Shown: in pieces, positions 8,709 to 16,836 of the stretch
Numbering within the stretch: the stretch's first letter is position 1
Layout of the letters: every line of letters begins with the position of its first letter
NCBI GenBank assembly: GCA_002310055.1
Contig: DBXS01000026.1
Span: 94,357-158,356 of the forward strand
Direction of reading: 5' to 3'
Source: Clostridiales bacterium UBA1206
GTDB lineage: Bacteria; Bacillota; Clostridia; Oscillospirales; CAG-382
Length of the DNA: 64,000 nucleotides
Made by a program: the position numbers and the translations under genes
Notes under the pieces: model-generated
The model's database searches: none
What the model saw: the letters and a program-made list of their open reading frames with translations, nothing else
Told to the model about the DNA's origin: nothing

Positions 8709-9379
8709 TTTCCCGCCTCCAGAACATAACCCACGCGGCGCACCGTCGATATCGAAACGGAAGACCCCACGAACGCGAGCTTTTTGCGGATGAACGAAAT
8801 ATAAACTTCCACGTTGTTGTCTTCGGCGTCGGAAAGATATCCCCACACCTTGGTGATGAGTTCTTCCTTGCTTATCGCGGCACCCGGGTTGGACATCAGC
8901 AGCTTGAGAATCTCAAACTCCTTGAACCCCAGCTTGACCGAATTGCCGGCGCACGAAAGCGTGCAGCTGTCGAGCCCCAGCGTTATATCGCCGAAAGAAA
9001 GCTCGTTGAGTATCACTTCGCCCTTGCGGCGCGAGACGGCGCGTATGCGCGCCATCAATTCTTCTTTCAAAAACGGCTTTGTCAGATAATCGTCGGCGCC
9101 GGAATCGAGCCCGCGGACCTTGTCGGTGACTTCGTCGCGCGCGGTGAGCAGAATTATGGGCGTGCTTACCTTAGCCGCTCTCAGCTTTTTGAGCACCTCG
9201 AAGCCGTTCATCCCGGGAAGCATTATATCGAGCAGGATGACGTCGTATATGCCGCTCACGCCGTAATCGTATCCGTCGCGCCCGTCGTAGACCGCCTCGC
9301 AGTGGATCTTCTGCTGTGAAAGGATCTCGCAAATGCCGTCGGCGAAACGTTTTTCGTCATCTACCACAAGTATGTTCAT
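8705..9379 (-). CDS. OmpR/PhoB-family response regulator
   Basis: The 224-residue protein has a receiver domain (acidic pair in VVDDEKRFADG, phospho-acceptor Asp in DVILLDIMLPG, conserved Lys in YLTKPF) and a winged-helix DNA-binding domain (ELITKVWGYLSDAEDNNVEVYISFIRKKL is the usual recognition region). It is coupled to the kinase gene by a 4-bp overlap and follows the zinc-ribbon membrane gene after one base, so all three form an operon. Its regulon cannot be deduced here. Confidence 0.92.
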   Translation of the reverse strand: MNILVVDDEKRFADGICEILSQQKIHCEAVYDGRDGYDYGVSGIYDVILLDIMLPGMNGFEVLKKLRAAKVSTPIILLTARDEVTDKVRGLDSGADDYLTKPFLKEELMARIRAVSRRKGEVILNELSFGDITLGLDSCTLSCAGNSVKLGFKEFEILKLLMSNPGAAISKEELITKVWGYLSDAEDNNVEVYISFIRKKLAFVGSSVSISTVRRVGYVLEAGK

Positions 9380-9380
9380 T

Positions 9381-10394
9381 TTATTTCACTCTCTGAATGG
9401 AAACGTCCATTTTCTTGCCGGACGCCTTCTTTTTGAGGTGCGTGCCGTAAATGAATATCAGCGCTATGTACGCGCAGCAGAGCGCGATCACCGAACCGAT
9501 GATAAAGAAGGGAAGATTGTACGGATCGGTGAACTGCATCTTCATCACGCTCGGCAGAGCGCTAAACGAGCTGGAAGGATAAATGCCTTTTTCGGCGGAA
9601 AGATATTTTATAAAACCGAGTACGCAGCCGCAGTAGTGCGCGAGCACGGTGATCACGCCGGTGATCACGCTGAGCAGAACAAGGCTCTTAACGGAATATT
9701 TGCCCGCAGCGACGCGGTAAACGTAAGTGATGAGCGCGCCTATGAGTATTCCGAACAGGCAGGGCGCGAACCTGAACATATCCATACGGCCGTTGACTCC
9801 GAGCAGCCAGCAGACTAACGCATAAACGGCGGCGCCGAGAAGCCCCGCGAGGACCGCGAACAGCATCCCCTTACCGAACTTTTCTTCGGCTTTTTCGGCG
9901 CCCTGGTCGGCTTTGCTTCCGTTGGATTCGGCGTATGCCAGCGCGCATTCGCCGCAGACGAGGTGCTTATGCGATTCCTTTGCGTTCTTGAGCGTGACCA
10001 CGCGTTTGTCGGCGGCGTCCTTGAAGACCTCGCCGCATTTGGAACAATGGTCGGATTTATATATGCCCACGGAATCGAGCATACCGGCAATGTAATCTAT
10101 CATCTCGCGGAATACCGAAAGTTCGGCGTGCGATTTGACCGAAACGTAGTTTTCGTCGACCGCGTAATCGGTGATGGAATACTTTTCCAGAACGTTCCTT
10201 ATAGCCTCGTTTATGCTGACGTAATCGTCGGTATATTCGTCGCTGTCGCCGATATAGCATGAAACCTCAACGGTCCGGGTGCTCTTCTTTTCGGTAACGG
10301 TCATAAAGAACCCGCCGTAGACGCCGTAAACGCAGTCTTCCGCGGCTTTCATACCCACGCTTTTTGCGAAAACTTCCAAAGCTTTAGAGATCAT
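9381..10394 (-). CDS. Membrane protein with inserted zinc-ribbon, unknown function
   Basis: I do not recognise the family of this 337-residue protein. Its first 130 residues are soluble; a four-cysteine knuckle follows (HCSKCGEVF about residue 124, then VCGECALAY about 155), consistent with a zinc ribbon. After a charged linker come four hydrophobic helices (about 178-198, 207-227, 238-262, 292-320) and a basic tail. It is the first gene of an operon with the response regulator and kinase, one base upstream of the regulator. It may be a sensor accessory or a target of that system; this is inferred from position only. Confidence 0.7.
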   Translation of the reverse strand: MISKALEVFAKSVGMKAAEDCVYGVYGGFFMTVTEKKSTRTVEVSCYIGDSDEYTDDYVSINEAIRNVLEKYSITDYAVDENYVSVKSHAELSVFREMIDYIAGMLDSVGIYKSDHCSKCGEVFKDAADKRVVTLKNAKESHKHLVCGECALAYAESNGSKADQGAEKAEEKFGKGMLFAVLAGLLGAAVYALVCWLLGVNGRMDMFRFAPCLFGILIGALITYVYRVAAGKYSVKSLVLLSVITGVITVLAHYCGCVLGFIKYLSAEKGIYPSSSFSALPSVMKMQFTDPYNLPFFIIGSVIALCCAYIALIFIYGTHLKKKASGKKMDVSIQRVK

Positions 10395-10493
10395 TTTTCA
10401 GAATCATCCTTTGCATCGTTTATTTAGTTTATATTATCACTTACGCCCTCAAAAGTGTTTAACATTGTGTTAATTATTCGCTTATTTCAGAAT

Positions 10494-10600
10494 AAAAAAG
10501 CGTATCGCGGCACGGGTTTGTTCCCGCGCTTTGAACGCGTTTGTGAACCTGTGCGCGGCGGAGAAGAGAGCGTATACGCGCGCCCGTTCTGACCCGTGCT
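10494..10600 (-). ncRNA. Candidate structured RNA, unassigned
   Basis: A GC-rich island stands out from AT-rich flanks. Read on the minus strand, a perfect 8-bp closing stem GCACGGGT/ACCCGTGC (10592-10599 with 10510-10517) encloses about 74 nt containing further short pairings (a CGCG-loop-CGCG hairpin within GTTC/GAAC, and a palindromic GCGTATACGC). The 3' side runs into six T residues (10494-10499), as in a terminated small RNA or an attenuator ahead of the zinc-ribbon gene. It does not look like tRNA, the SRP RNA or tmRNA. No clear promoter was identified, and strand choice rests on the T run. Confidence 0.4.
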
Positions 10601-10663
10601 GTACGTCTTAAACAAATAAGAAAGAAATTCAAAAAATCGCACAGAAATATTTACCGATTTATA

Positions 10664-10692
10664 TTGACAAAACCAAACAAAAATTGTATTAT
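10664..10692 (+). promoter_or_regulatory. Sigma-A promoter of the pot/dlt-like operon
   Basis: TTGACA (10664-10669), 17 bp, TATTAT (10687-10692), about 50 bp upstream of potA. No terminator was seen between here and 24722, so it may drive the entire cluster. Confidence 0.85.
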
Positions 10693-10742
10693 TATATATC
10701 TGCATAATGAAGCAGTCCGTGCAAAATTGAGGAGGATGATAA

Positions 10743-11861
10743 ATGGAAAATACCCTTTTGCGTCTGGAGAACATTTCAGTACGTTTTGACGGAGAACCGA
10801 TCCTTAACAATATCGATCTCGATATCAAAGATAAGGAGTTCGTGACTCTGCTCGGTCCTTCCGGCTGCGGCAAGACCACCACGCTTCGCATAATAGGCGG
10901 TTTTGTCACGCCCGATTCGGGTTCGGTCTATTTCAACGGCAAGCTTATGAACGACGTTCCCGCTTACCGCCGACCCGTGAACACCATATTCCAGAAATAC
11001 GCTCTGTTCCCGCATCTCAACGTTTACGAAAACGTGGCGTTCGGTCTGCGCATCAAAAAGTGCCCCGAAAAAGAGATCCGCGAGACCGTGAACAGAATGC
11101 TTTCGATAGTCAACCTCAACGGTTTCAACAAGCGCAGCGTGACCTCGCTTTCGGGCGGTCAGCAGCAGCGCGTCGCCATTGCGCGCGCGCTCGCGGTCAG
11201 CCCCAAGCTGCTGCTCCTAGACGAGCCTCTGGGAGCGCTCGACCTTAAACTGCGCAAGGATATGCAGGTGGAACTGAAAAACATCCAGCAGCGAATGGGC
11301 ATAACGTTCATTTACGTCACCCACGATCAGGAAGAAGCCCTCTCTATGTCCGACACCGTCGTCGTAATGGATAACGGCAACATCCAGCAGATCGGCACGC
11401 CGCTCGATATATACAACGAACCCAAAAACGCTTTCGTCGCCGATTTCATAGGCGAAAGCAACATACTCGACGGCGTCATGCGCGAAGATTACTGCGTCAC
11501 GTTCGCCGGCCATACCTTCAAGTGCCTCGACAAAGGTTTCGGCGTAAACGAACCGGTCGACGTCGTGGTGCGCCCGGAAGACCTTGACGTCGTCCCCAAG
11601 GAGCAGGGAATGCTCGTGGGCGAAGTCACCTCGGTCACCTTCAAAGGTGTCCATTTCGAGATCATCGTCGACATCCGCGGCTTTAAGTGGATGATCCAGA
11701 CCACCGATTATTATCCTGTCGGCAGCACCATAGGACTCACTATGACTCCCGACGATATCCATATAATGAAAAAATCGGAATACTCCGGCAAATTCGGCGA
11801 CTACAGTTCTTACAGCGACGAACTTGACGAGCTTTCCGAGAACAAAGAGGCGGAAGAATGA
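10743..11861 (+). CDS. potA: Spermidine/putrescine ABC transporter ATP-binding protein
   Basis: The 372-residue ATPase has Walker A GPSGCGKTT (about residues 38-46), Q-loop, signature LSGGQQQRVAIARAL and Walker B LLLLDEPLGALD, followed by a C-terminal TOBE-type regulatory domain (VVVRPEDLDVVP). With the two permeases it would power polyamine import. The ribosome site GAGGAGG lies just upstream of ATG 10743. The stop overlaps potB by 4 bp. It is the first gene of a roughly 14-kb operon. Confidence 0.93.
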   Translation: MENTLLRLENISVRFDGEPILNNIDLDIKDKEFVTLLGPSGCGKTTTLRIIGGFVTPDSGSVYFNGKLMNDVPAYRRPVNTIFQKYALFPHLNVYENVAFGLRIKKCPEKEIRETVNRMLSIVNLNGFNKRSVTSLSGGQQQRVAIARALAVSPKLLLLDEPLGALDLKLRKDMQVELKNIQQRMGITFIYVTHDQEEALSMSDTVVVMDNGNIQQIGTPLDIYNEPKNAFVADFIGESNILDGVMREDYCVTFAGHTFKCLDKGFGVNEPVDVVVRPEDLDVVPKEQGMLVGEVTSVTFKGVHFEIIVDIRGFKWMIQTTDYYPVGSTIGLTMTPDDIHIMKKSEYSGKFGDYSSYSDELDELSENKEAEE

Positions 11862-12700
11862 ACGGAACGAACAGAACTTGGCTTCAGAAATACGCCGCCT
11901 CGCCGTACCTGGTATGGTGCGTCATATTCGTGCTCGCTCCACTCGCATTTGTCATTTACTATTCGCTTACCGACAGAAACGGCAATTTCGGGTTTGCGAA
12001 CTACGCGCGTATGTTCAACGGCGACACGCTCCACGTCTTCCTCATCTCGCTGGCGTTCGCGTTCGTTTCCACCGTGATCTGCCTTATCATCGCGTATCCG
12101 CTCGCATATTTCATCACCAAGGCAAAGAAAAAGCACCAGAATATGCTGCTTATGCTGTTTATGCTGCCTATGTGGATGAACTTCGTGCTGCGCACCTACG
12201 CGCTCTCGTTCCTGCTCGAAGACACCGGACTTATAAACAGCATCCTCAAATCCATCGGATTCGGACAGGTCAAGCTCATCTACACATCGGGCGCCGTCAT
12301 ACTCGGTATGGTGTATAACTTCCTGCCGTATATGCTGCTGCCCATCTACACGGTGATGAGCAAGATCGACAAAAACCTTATAGAAGCTTCCGAAGACCTC
12401 GGCTGCAACCGCCTTATGACGATAGGGAAGATACTGCTGCCGCTGTCGATCCCCGGCATTGTGTCGGGCATAACGATGGTGTTCGTACCCAGCGTTTCTA
12501 CGTTTTATATCTCGCAGCAGCTCGGACCGACCGACTTTATGTTGATAGGCGACCTTATAGAAAGCGAGATCAAATCGACCGCCGGCGTCTATAACTACGG
12601 CTCGGCGATCTCGTTCGTGCTTATGGTGCTGATATTCATCTGCATAGCCGTGATGAACCACTTCTCGGACGAAAGCGTGGAAGGAGGTATGCTGGTATGA
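11858..12700 (+). CDS. potB: Spermidine/putrescine ABC transporter permease PotB
   Basis: The 280-residue permease has six hydrophobic helices and the EAA coupling loop (EASEDLGCNRLMTIGKILLPLSIPG) that docks with the ATPase. The ATGA overlap with potA and with potC indicates translational coupling. Family assignment rests on the order A-B-C and on PotB-like sequence after the first helix (YSLTDRNGNFGFANY). Confidence 0.92.
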   Translation: MNGTNRTWLQKYAASPYLVWCVIFVLAPLAFVIYYSLTDRNGNFGFANYARMFNGDTLHVFLISLAFAFVSTVICLIIAYPLAYFITKAKKKHQNMLLMLFMLPMWMNFVLRTYALSFLLEDTGLINSILKSIGFGQVKLIYTSGAVILGMVYNFLPYMLLPIYTVMSKIDKNLIEASEDLGCNRLMTIGKILLPLSIPGIVSGITMVFVPSVSTFYISQQLGPTDFMLIGDLIESEIKSTAGVYNYGSAISFVLMVLIFICIAVMNHFSDESVEGGMLV

Positions 12701-13506
12701 ATAAAGAACGCAACATTGCGGGAAAAATCTATATCGCCGTCATTTTCGTCATACTCTACGCTCCCATCGCGGTGATGATCTTTTTCTCGTTCAACTCTTC
12801 CAACAGTATGTCCGAATTCAGCGGATTTTCCTTCCGCTGGTACAACGAGCTTTTCCATAACAAGGACGCGGGTCAGGCGCTGCTCAATTCGCTTATACTC
12901 GCGGTCTCGTCCTCGGTGATTTCCACCGTGCTCGGCACCGCCGCGGCGCTCGGGATCCACAGTATGCGTTCCAAGCGTATGAAAAAGGTGATAATGAACG
13001 TCACCAACCTTCCGCTCATGAACCCCGATATCGTGACCGGCGTTTCGATGATGCTGCTTTTCGCCTTTGTGGCGGGCCTGCTCCACAGCCTGCATATGTT
13101 CGGCTTCTGGACTCTGCTCATAGCTCACGTCACGTTCAATATGCCGTACGTCATACTCAACGTTATGCCCAAGCTCAAGCAGATGGACAAGAGTCTGCCC
13201 GAGGCCGCTATGGATCTCGGCTGCACTCCGTTCAAAGCGTTCACCAAGGTGGAATTTTTCGAGATCCTGCCGGGCATCGCTTCCGGTCTGCTTATGGCGT
13301 TCACGCTTTCGCTCGACGATTTCGTAATAAGTTATTTCGTCACCGGCGAATCATTCCAGACGCTCCCCGTTTTCATATACTCTATGACCAAAAAACGCGT
13401 CGTGCCTTATATCAACGCGCTGTTCGCGATAATTTTCGTGGTCATATTCATCCTGCTGCTCGTGCGCAATTTTATGTCAAAGGAAAACAAGCAGGCGGCA
13501 AAATAA
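12697..13506 (+). CDS. potC: Spermidine/putrescine ABC transporter permease PotC
   Basis: The 269-residue permease has six membrane helices, the PotC-like opening YAPIAVMIFFSFNSS and the EAA loop PEAAMDLGCTPFKAFTKVEF. It pairs with PotB to form the membrane channel. The gene overlaps potB by 4 bp. The substrate-binding subunit, usually next in line, is 6.6 kb downstream at 20090, with a different cassette in between. Confidence 0.92.
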   Translation: MNKERNIAGKIYIAVIFVILYAPIAVMIFFSFNSSNSMSEFSGFSFRWYNELFHNKDAGQALLNSLILAVSSSVISTVLGTAAALGIHSMRSKRMKKVIMNVTNLPLMNPDIVTGVSMMLLFAFVAGLLHSLHMFGFWTLLIAHVTFNMPYVILNVMPKLKQMDKSLPEAAMDLGCTPFKAFTKVEFFEILPGIASGLLMAFTLSLDDFVISYFVTGESFQTLPVFIYSMTKKRVVPYINALFAIIFVVIFILLLVRNFMSKENKQAAK

Positions 13507-13533
13507 TTCAAGCATTATCCCAGAGGTAAACCG

Positions 13534-15054
13534 ATGAAAATAAACAAGTTTCTTGTGTTTGTCATAATCGCGCTCGCCGCGTCGCTCGCAGTACTGCTTG
13601 CGCTCGCGGTAAAAGGCAGCGACGCCAGGACAGGCCCTGAAAACAGCTCGACCGGTCAGGAAAGCGGAACGGTTTCCGGCGACGAGCATATAACTTTCCC
13701 CAAAGAGATCAATATCGTATCGCTCGTCGTATCCGACCGCGATCCGCTCGAACCCGGCGATTTCGTCAGCGCACCCGCCGGCATCGACTACACCGTGGAA
13801 TACGCCAAAGCGCCCGACCTTTCGGTGCGCGGATGGCAGGACATCGTGCTACGCTTCCACTATAAGGGCAACCTTTTCCAGCGTTCGGCAAAAGTTTACG
13901 CGTTCCATATCGAAACCGAGCGGACTTACGAGCTCGCTTCCTACGGCACGGTCGCTATCAGCGATTTCATCGACGACGGCGGCGTCAGCGCCGTGTTCGC
14001 CGAACCCGCGTCGCCCTCGCTGAATCTTTCGGTGCCGGGCAAACGCAGCGTGAATATCGCCGTCAACGACAGATATTACAGCGTCACCATCAACGTGACC
14101 GACACCACGCCGCCCGCGGCGACCCCCGTCGAACAGACGGTGACGGTAGGGGAGACCCTGCCGGCTTCTGCATTCGTCGTAAACGTAACGGACGCCAGCC
14201 GCGTTGAAACGGTCTTCGAGACCGAACCGCAGTGGAACGTCAAAGGCGACCACGCCGTGACCGTCATACTGACAGATCTCTACGGCAACCGCTCCAGCTA
14301 CAGCACCGTCCTTCACGTGGGCGATAAGACCGGATATCCCGTTTTTGCGGGACTCGACACAATTAAGATCTGCGAAGGCGACACCATCTCCTACCGTTCC
14401 GGCGTCACCTGCACCGACGAAAAAGGCAACAGCGTGGCGTTCACCATCGACGTTTCGGGCGTCGACCGCAACAGGCAGGGAACTTATCAGGCGGTATATA
14501 CCGCCACCGATTCTGCGGGCAACACCGCGCAGAAGACGCGCACCGTCATAGTCAAAGCCATCACCAAGGAGCTGGTCGACGAACTGTGCGACAAGATACT
14601 CGCCGAAATAATCAAGGATTCCTATTCCACCGACGACAAGATAAAAGCGGTATGGCGCTGGACCAAGCAGAACATCACTTACGTCGGCACCAGCGTTTCG
14701 TACGAAGACGAACTGCGGGTCGCATACGCCGCGTTCGAGACCCACTCCGGCGACTGCTACACCTACTATATTTCCAACAAATATATGCTCGACAGGCTCG
14801 GCATACCGAATATCGAAGTCAAAAGAGTCGCCAGCGTGACGCGCCACTGGTGGAACCTCGTCAAGTTTTCCAACGGCAAATGGTATCATATAGATTCCTG
14901 CGCGCACCCCGCGTCGCTCGACAGGTCGACTTACAAAATGACCGAATCCGACCTCAAATGGTTCACCGAGCAGTTCAAGACCTCGCGCCACCCGAACTAT
15001 TACGAATACGACCACTCGCTCCCCATCTACGACGGGATCAATATCGCTCAGTGA
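13534..15054 (+). CDS. Membrane-anchored transglutaminase-like protein with Ig-like domains
   Basis: The 506-residue protein has an N-terminal signal anchor (about residues 5-27), a low-complexity Ser/Gly linker, two to three Ig-like beta domains (TDTTPPAATPVEQTVTVGE and GDTISYRSGVTCTDEKGN are typical edge strands) and a C-terminal transglutaminase-like domain. The Cys-His-Asp triad is visible as SGDCYTYY (Cys408), TRHWWN (His438) and YHIDS (Asp454), so it is probably catalytic, as a crosslinker or cysteine protease at the cell surface. It follows potC by 27 bp and precedes the dlt-like genes. Transglutaminases use amine substrates such as polyamines; linking that to the neighbouring transporter is speculation. 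Confidence 0.85.
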   Translation: MKINKFLVFVIIALAASLAVLLALAVKGSDARTGPENSSTGQESGTVSGDEHITFPKEINIVSLVVSDRDPLEPGDFVSAPAGIDYTVEYAKAPDLSVRGWQDIVLRFHYKGNLFQRSAKVYAFHIETERTYELASYGTVAISDFIDDGGVSAVFAEPASPSLNLSVPGKRSVNIAVNDRYYSVTINVTDTTPPAATPVEQTVTVGETLPASAFVVNVTDASRVETVFETEPQWNVKGDHAVTVILTDLYGNRSSYSTVLHVGDKTGYPVFAGLDTIKICEGDTISYRSGVTCTDEKGNSVAFTIDVSGVDRNRQGTYQAVYTATDSAGNTAQKTRTVIVKAITKELVDELCDKILAEIIKDSYSTDDKIKAVWRWTKQNITYVGTSVSYEDELRVAYAAFETHSGDCYTYYISNKYMLDRLGIPNIEVKRVASVTRHWWNLVKFSNGKWYHIDSCAHPASLDRSTYKMTESDLKWFTEQFKTSRHPNYYEYDHSLPIYDGINIAQ

Positions 15055-15075
15055 GCGCACTTCAGGAGGCAACAG

Positions 15076-16605
15076 TTGAAAAACGTTCTTGAATATCTTG
15101 AAAACACCCTGCCTTCGAGCGCCGCAAAGGTTTGCTACCGCGACAAAAAGACTTCCGTCACCTTTGAGGAAGTCTATACCGCAGCAAGGGCGATAGGCAC
15201 TTTCATAGCGCGCAAGACCGGCGGCAGACGCGTTCCGGTCGTAGTCTTTATGCCTAAAAAAGTCCAGACCGTCGTCGCCTTCTTAGGCGCCGCGTATTCC
15301 GGCTGCTATTACGTCCCGATGGATTCCGAAATGCCCGCTTCGCGCATCGAACTCATTTTCGGCAATCTGCGCGATTTCATAATCATTGCCGACAAAAGCG
15401 TCACGGCGGCGATAGAAAAGATGGGCTATTCCGACAGGTCGTATCTCTACGAAGAAGCCGCGGAATGCGATACCGACGACGCGCTTCTCGCAAGGATAAG
15501 GGAAAAGCAGATCGACACCGACCCGCTCTATATCGTTTTCACGTCCGGCTCGACCGGCGCGCCCAAAGGCGTCTGCGCCTGCCACAGATCTGTCATAGAT
15601 TATATCGAACAGCTTTCCAAGGTGCTTAAAGTCGACAAAGACACCGTCTTCGGCAACCAGTCGCCGCTTTATACCGACGCCTGCCTCAAAGAGATATATC
15701 CCACGCTGAAATTCGGCGCGCAGGCGGTATTCATCCCCAAAATGCTGTTCTCGTTCCCTGTCAGGCTCATAGAATTCCTGAATGAATATAAGATAAACAC
15801 CGTGTGCTGGGTCGCTTCGGCGCTTTCTATAGTTTCGGGGCTCGGCACGTTCGACACCGTCCGCCCCGAGCATCTTCGCACCGTGGCGTTCGGCTCCGAG
15901 GTGTTCCCCATAAAGCAGTTCAACAAATGGCGCGCGGTCCTTCCCGCGGCGCGTTTCATCAACCTTTACGGCCCCACGGAATGCACCGGGATGTCGTGCT
16001 ATTACGAAGTCGACAGGGAATTCGCCGAGACCGACGCCATCCCAATCGGCAGACCTTTCGACAACACCGAGATCATTCTGCTCGGCGACGATAAAAAAGA
16101 AGTGGCGTTTGGTGACGTCGGCGAGATATGCATCCGCGGCACCTGCGTCACCCACGGGTATTACAACAATCCCGAAAAGACCGCCGAATGCTTTATACAG
16201 AACCCGCTTCAAAGCAATTATCCCGAACTCATCTACTGCACCGGCGACCTTGCAAAATACAACGAAAAAGGCGAACTCGTTTTCGTTTCGCGCAAGGATT
16301 ACCAGATCAAGCATATGGGCTACCGCATAGAGCTCGGCGAAATAGAGATCGCCGCCGGCATAATGCAGAACGTCGCGATGACCGCGGCGATATACTTAAA
16401 GGATAAACAGCAGATCATCCTTTTCTACACCGGCTCCGCCGAAAAAGACGACCTGCTCGCATATCTGAAGGAAAAGCTCCCGCGCTATATGATCCCCGCC
16501 GATATCGTGAGACTCGCTTTCCTGCCTCAGACCGCGAACGGCAAGATCGACCGTGTGACGCTCACCAAAAACTACACCGAACAACTCACCCGTACGGAGG
16601 AATAA
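15076..16605 (+). CDS. DltA-like amino acid adenylating ligase
   Basis: The 509-residue adenylate-forming enzyme starts at TTG 15076 after AGGAGG. Core motifs are present: A3 FTSGSTGAPKGV, A5 NLYGPTECTG, A7 YCTGDLAKY, A8 RKDYQIKHMGYRIELGEIE and A10 NGKIDR with the catalytic Lys. It should activate an amino or other carboxylic acid as adenylate and load it on the carrier protein encoded 3 bp downstream. D-alanine is the expected substrate by analogy with dlt, but the pocket cannot be read with confidence, so the symbol is withheld. Confidence 0.85.
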   Translation: MKNVLEYLENTLPSSAAKVCYRDKKTSVTFEEVYTAARAIGTFIARKTGGRRVPVVVFMPKKVQTVVAFLGAAYSGCYYVPMDSEMPASRIELIFGNLRDFIIIADKSVTAAIEKMGYSDRSYLYEEAAECDTDDALLARIREKQIDTDPLYIVFTSGSTGAPKGVCACHRSVIDYIEQLSKVLKVDKDTVFGNQSPLYTDACLKEIYPTLKFGAQAVFIPKMLFSFPVRLIEFLNEYKINTVCWVASALSIVSGLGTFDTVRPEHLRTVAFGSEVFPIKQFNKWRAVLPAARFINLYGPTECTGMSCYYEVDREFAETDAIPIGRPFDNTEIILLGDDKKEVAFGDVGEICIRGTCVTHGYYNNPEKTAECFIQNPLQSNYPELIYCTGDLAKYNEKGELVFVSRKDYQIKHMGYRIELGEIEIAAGIMQNVAMTAAIYLKDKQQIILFYTGSAEKDDLLAYLKEKLPRYMIPADIVRLAFLPQTANGKIDRVTLTKNYTEQLTRTEE

Positions 16606-16608
16606 ACA

Positions 16609-16833
16609 ATGGATAAAATCATCGAAATGCTGCTTCAGCTCCACCCCGATCTCGACGTCGAATGCGATTCGCTCGTCGACGACGGTATCCTCAATTCCAT
16701 AGACGTCGTTACGCTCGTCACCGAGATATTCAACGAATTCGACGTCACCGTCCCCGCCAGCGAAATAGTGCCCGAAAACTTCAATTCGGCAAGCGCCATC
16801 TGGGAGATGGTCAGCTCGCTGATGGATGAATGA
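16609..16833 (+). CDS. DltC-like acyl carrier protein
   Basis: The 74-residue acidic protein has the phosphopantetheine site GILNSIDVV (Ser30) typical of D-alanyl carrier proteins. It would carry the activated acyl group as a thioester from the ligase to the MBOAT membrane protein. Spacing is 3 bp on each side, so the ligase, carrier and MBOAT genes form a tightly coupled unit. Confidence 0.9.
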   Translation: MDKIIEMLLQLHPDLDVECDSLVDDGILNSIDVVTLVTEIFNEFDVTVPASEIVPENFNSASAIWEMVSSLMDE

Positions 16834-16836
16834 TAA

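Larger units (their letters stand above)
10395..10742. other. 348-bp divergent intergenic region
   Basis: The region holds the potA promoter on its right (10664-10692), a GC-rich inverted structure at about 10494-10599 (see the ncRNA candidate), and AT-rich DNA next to the minus-strand zinc-ribbon gene in which no strong -35/-10 pair was found. Confidence 0.7.

Noticed and set aside
10494..10600. SRP RNA, 6S RNA or tRNA at this island
   Set aside because: No GGAA-tetraloop helix 8 motif, too short for 6S RNA, and no acceptor or T-arm pattern; left as an unassigned candidate.
10487..10909. 140-residue minus-strand open frame across the pot promoter
   Set aside because: It runs through the potA start and a consensus promoter and has no conserved pattern.
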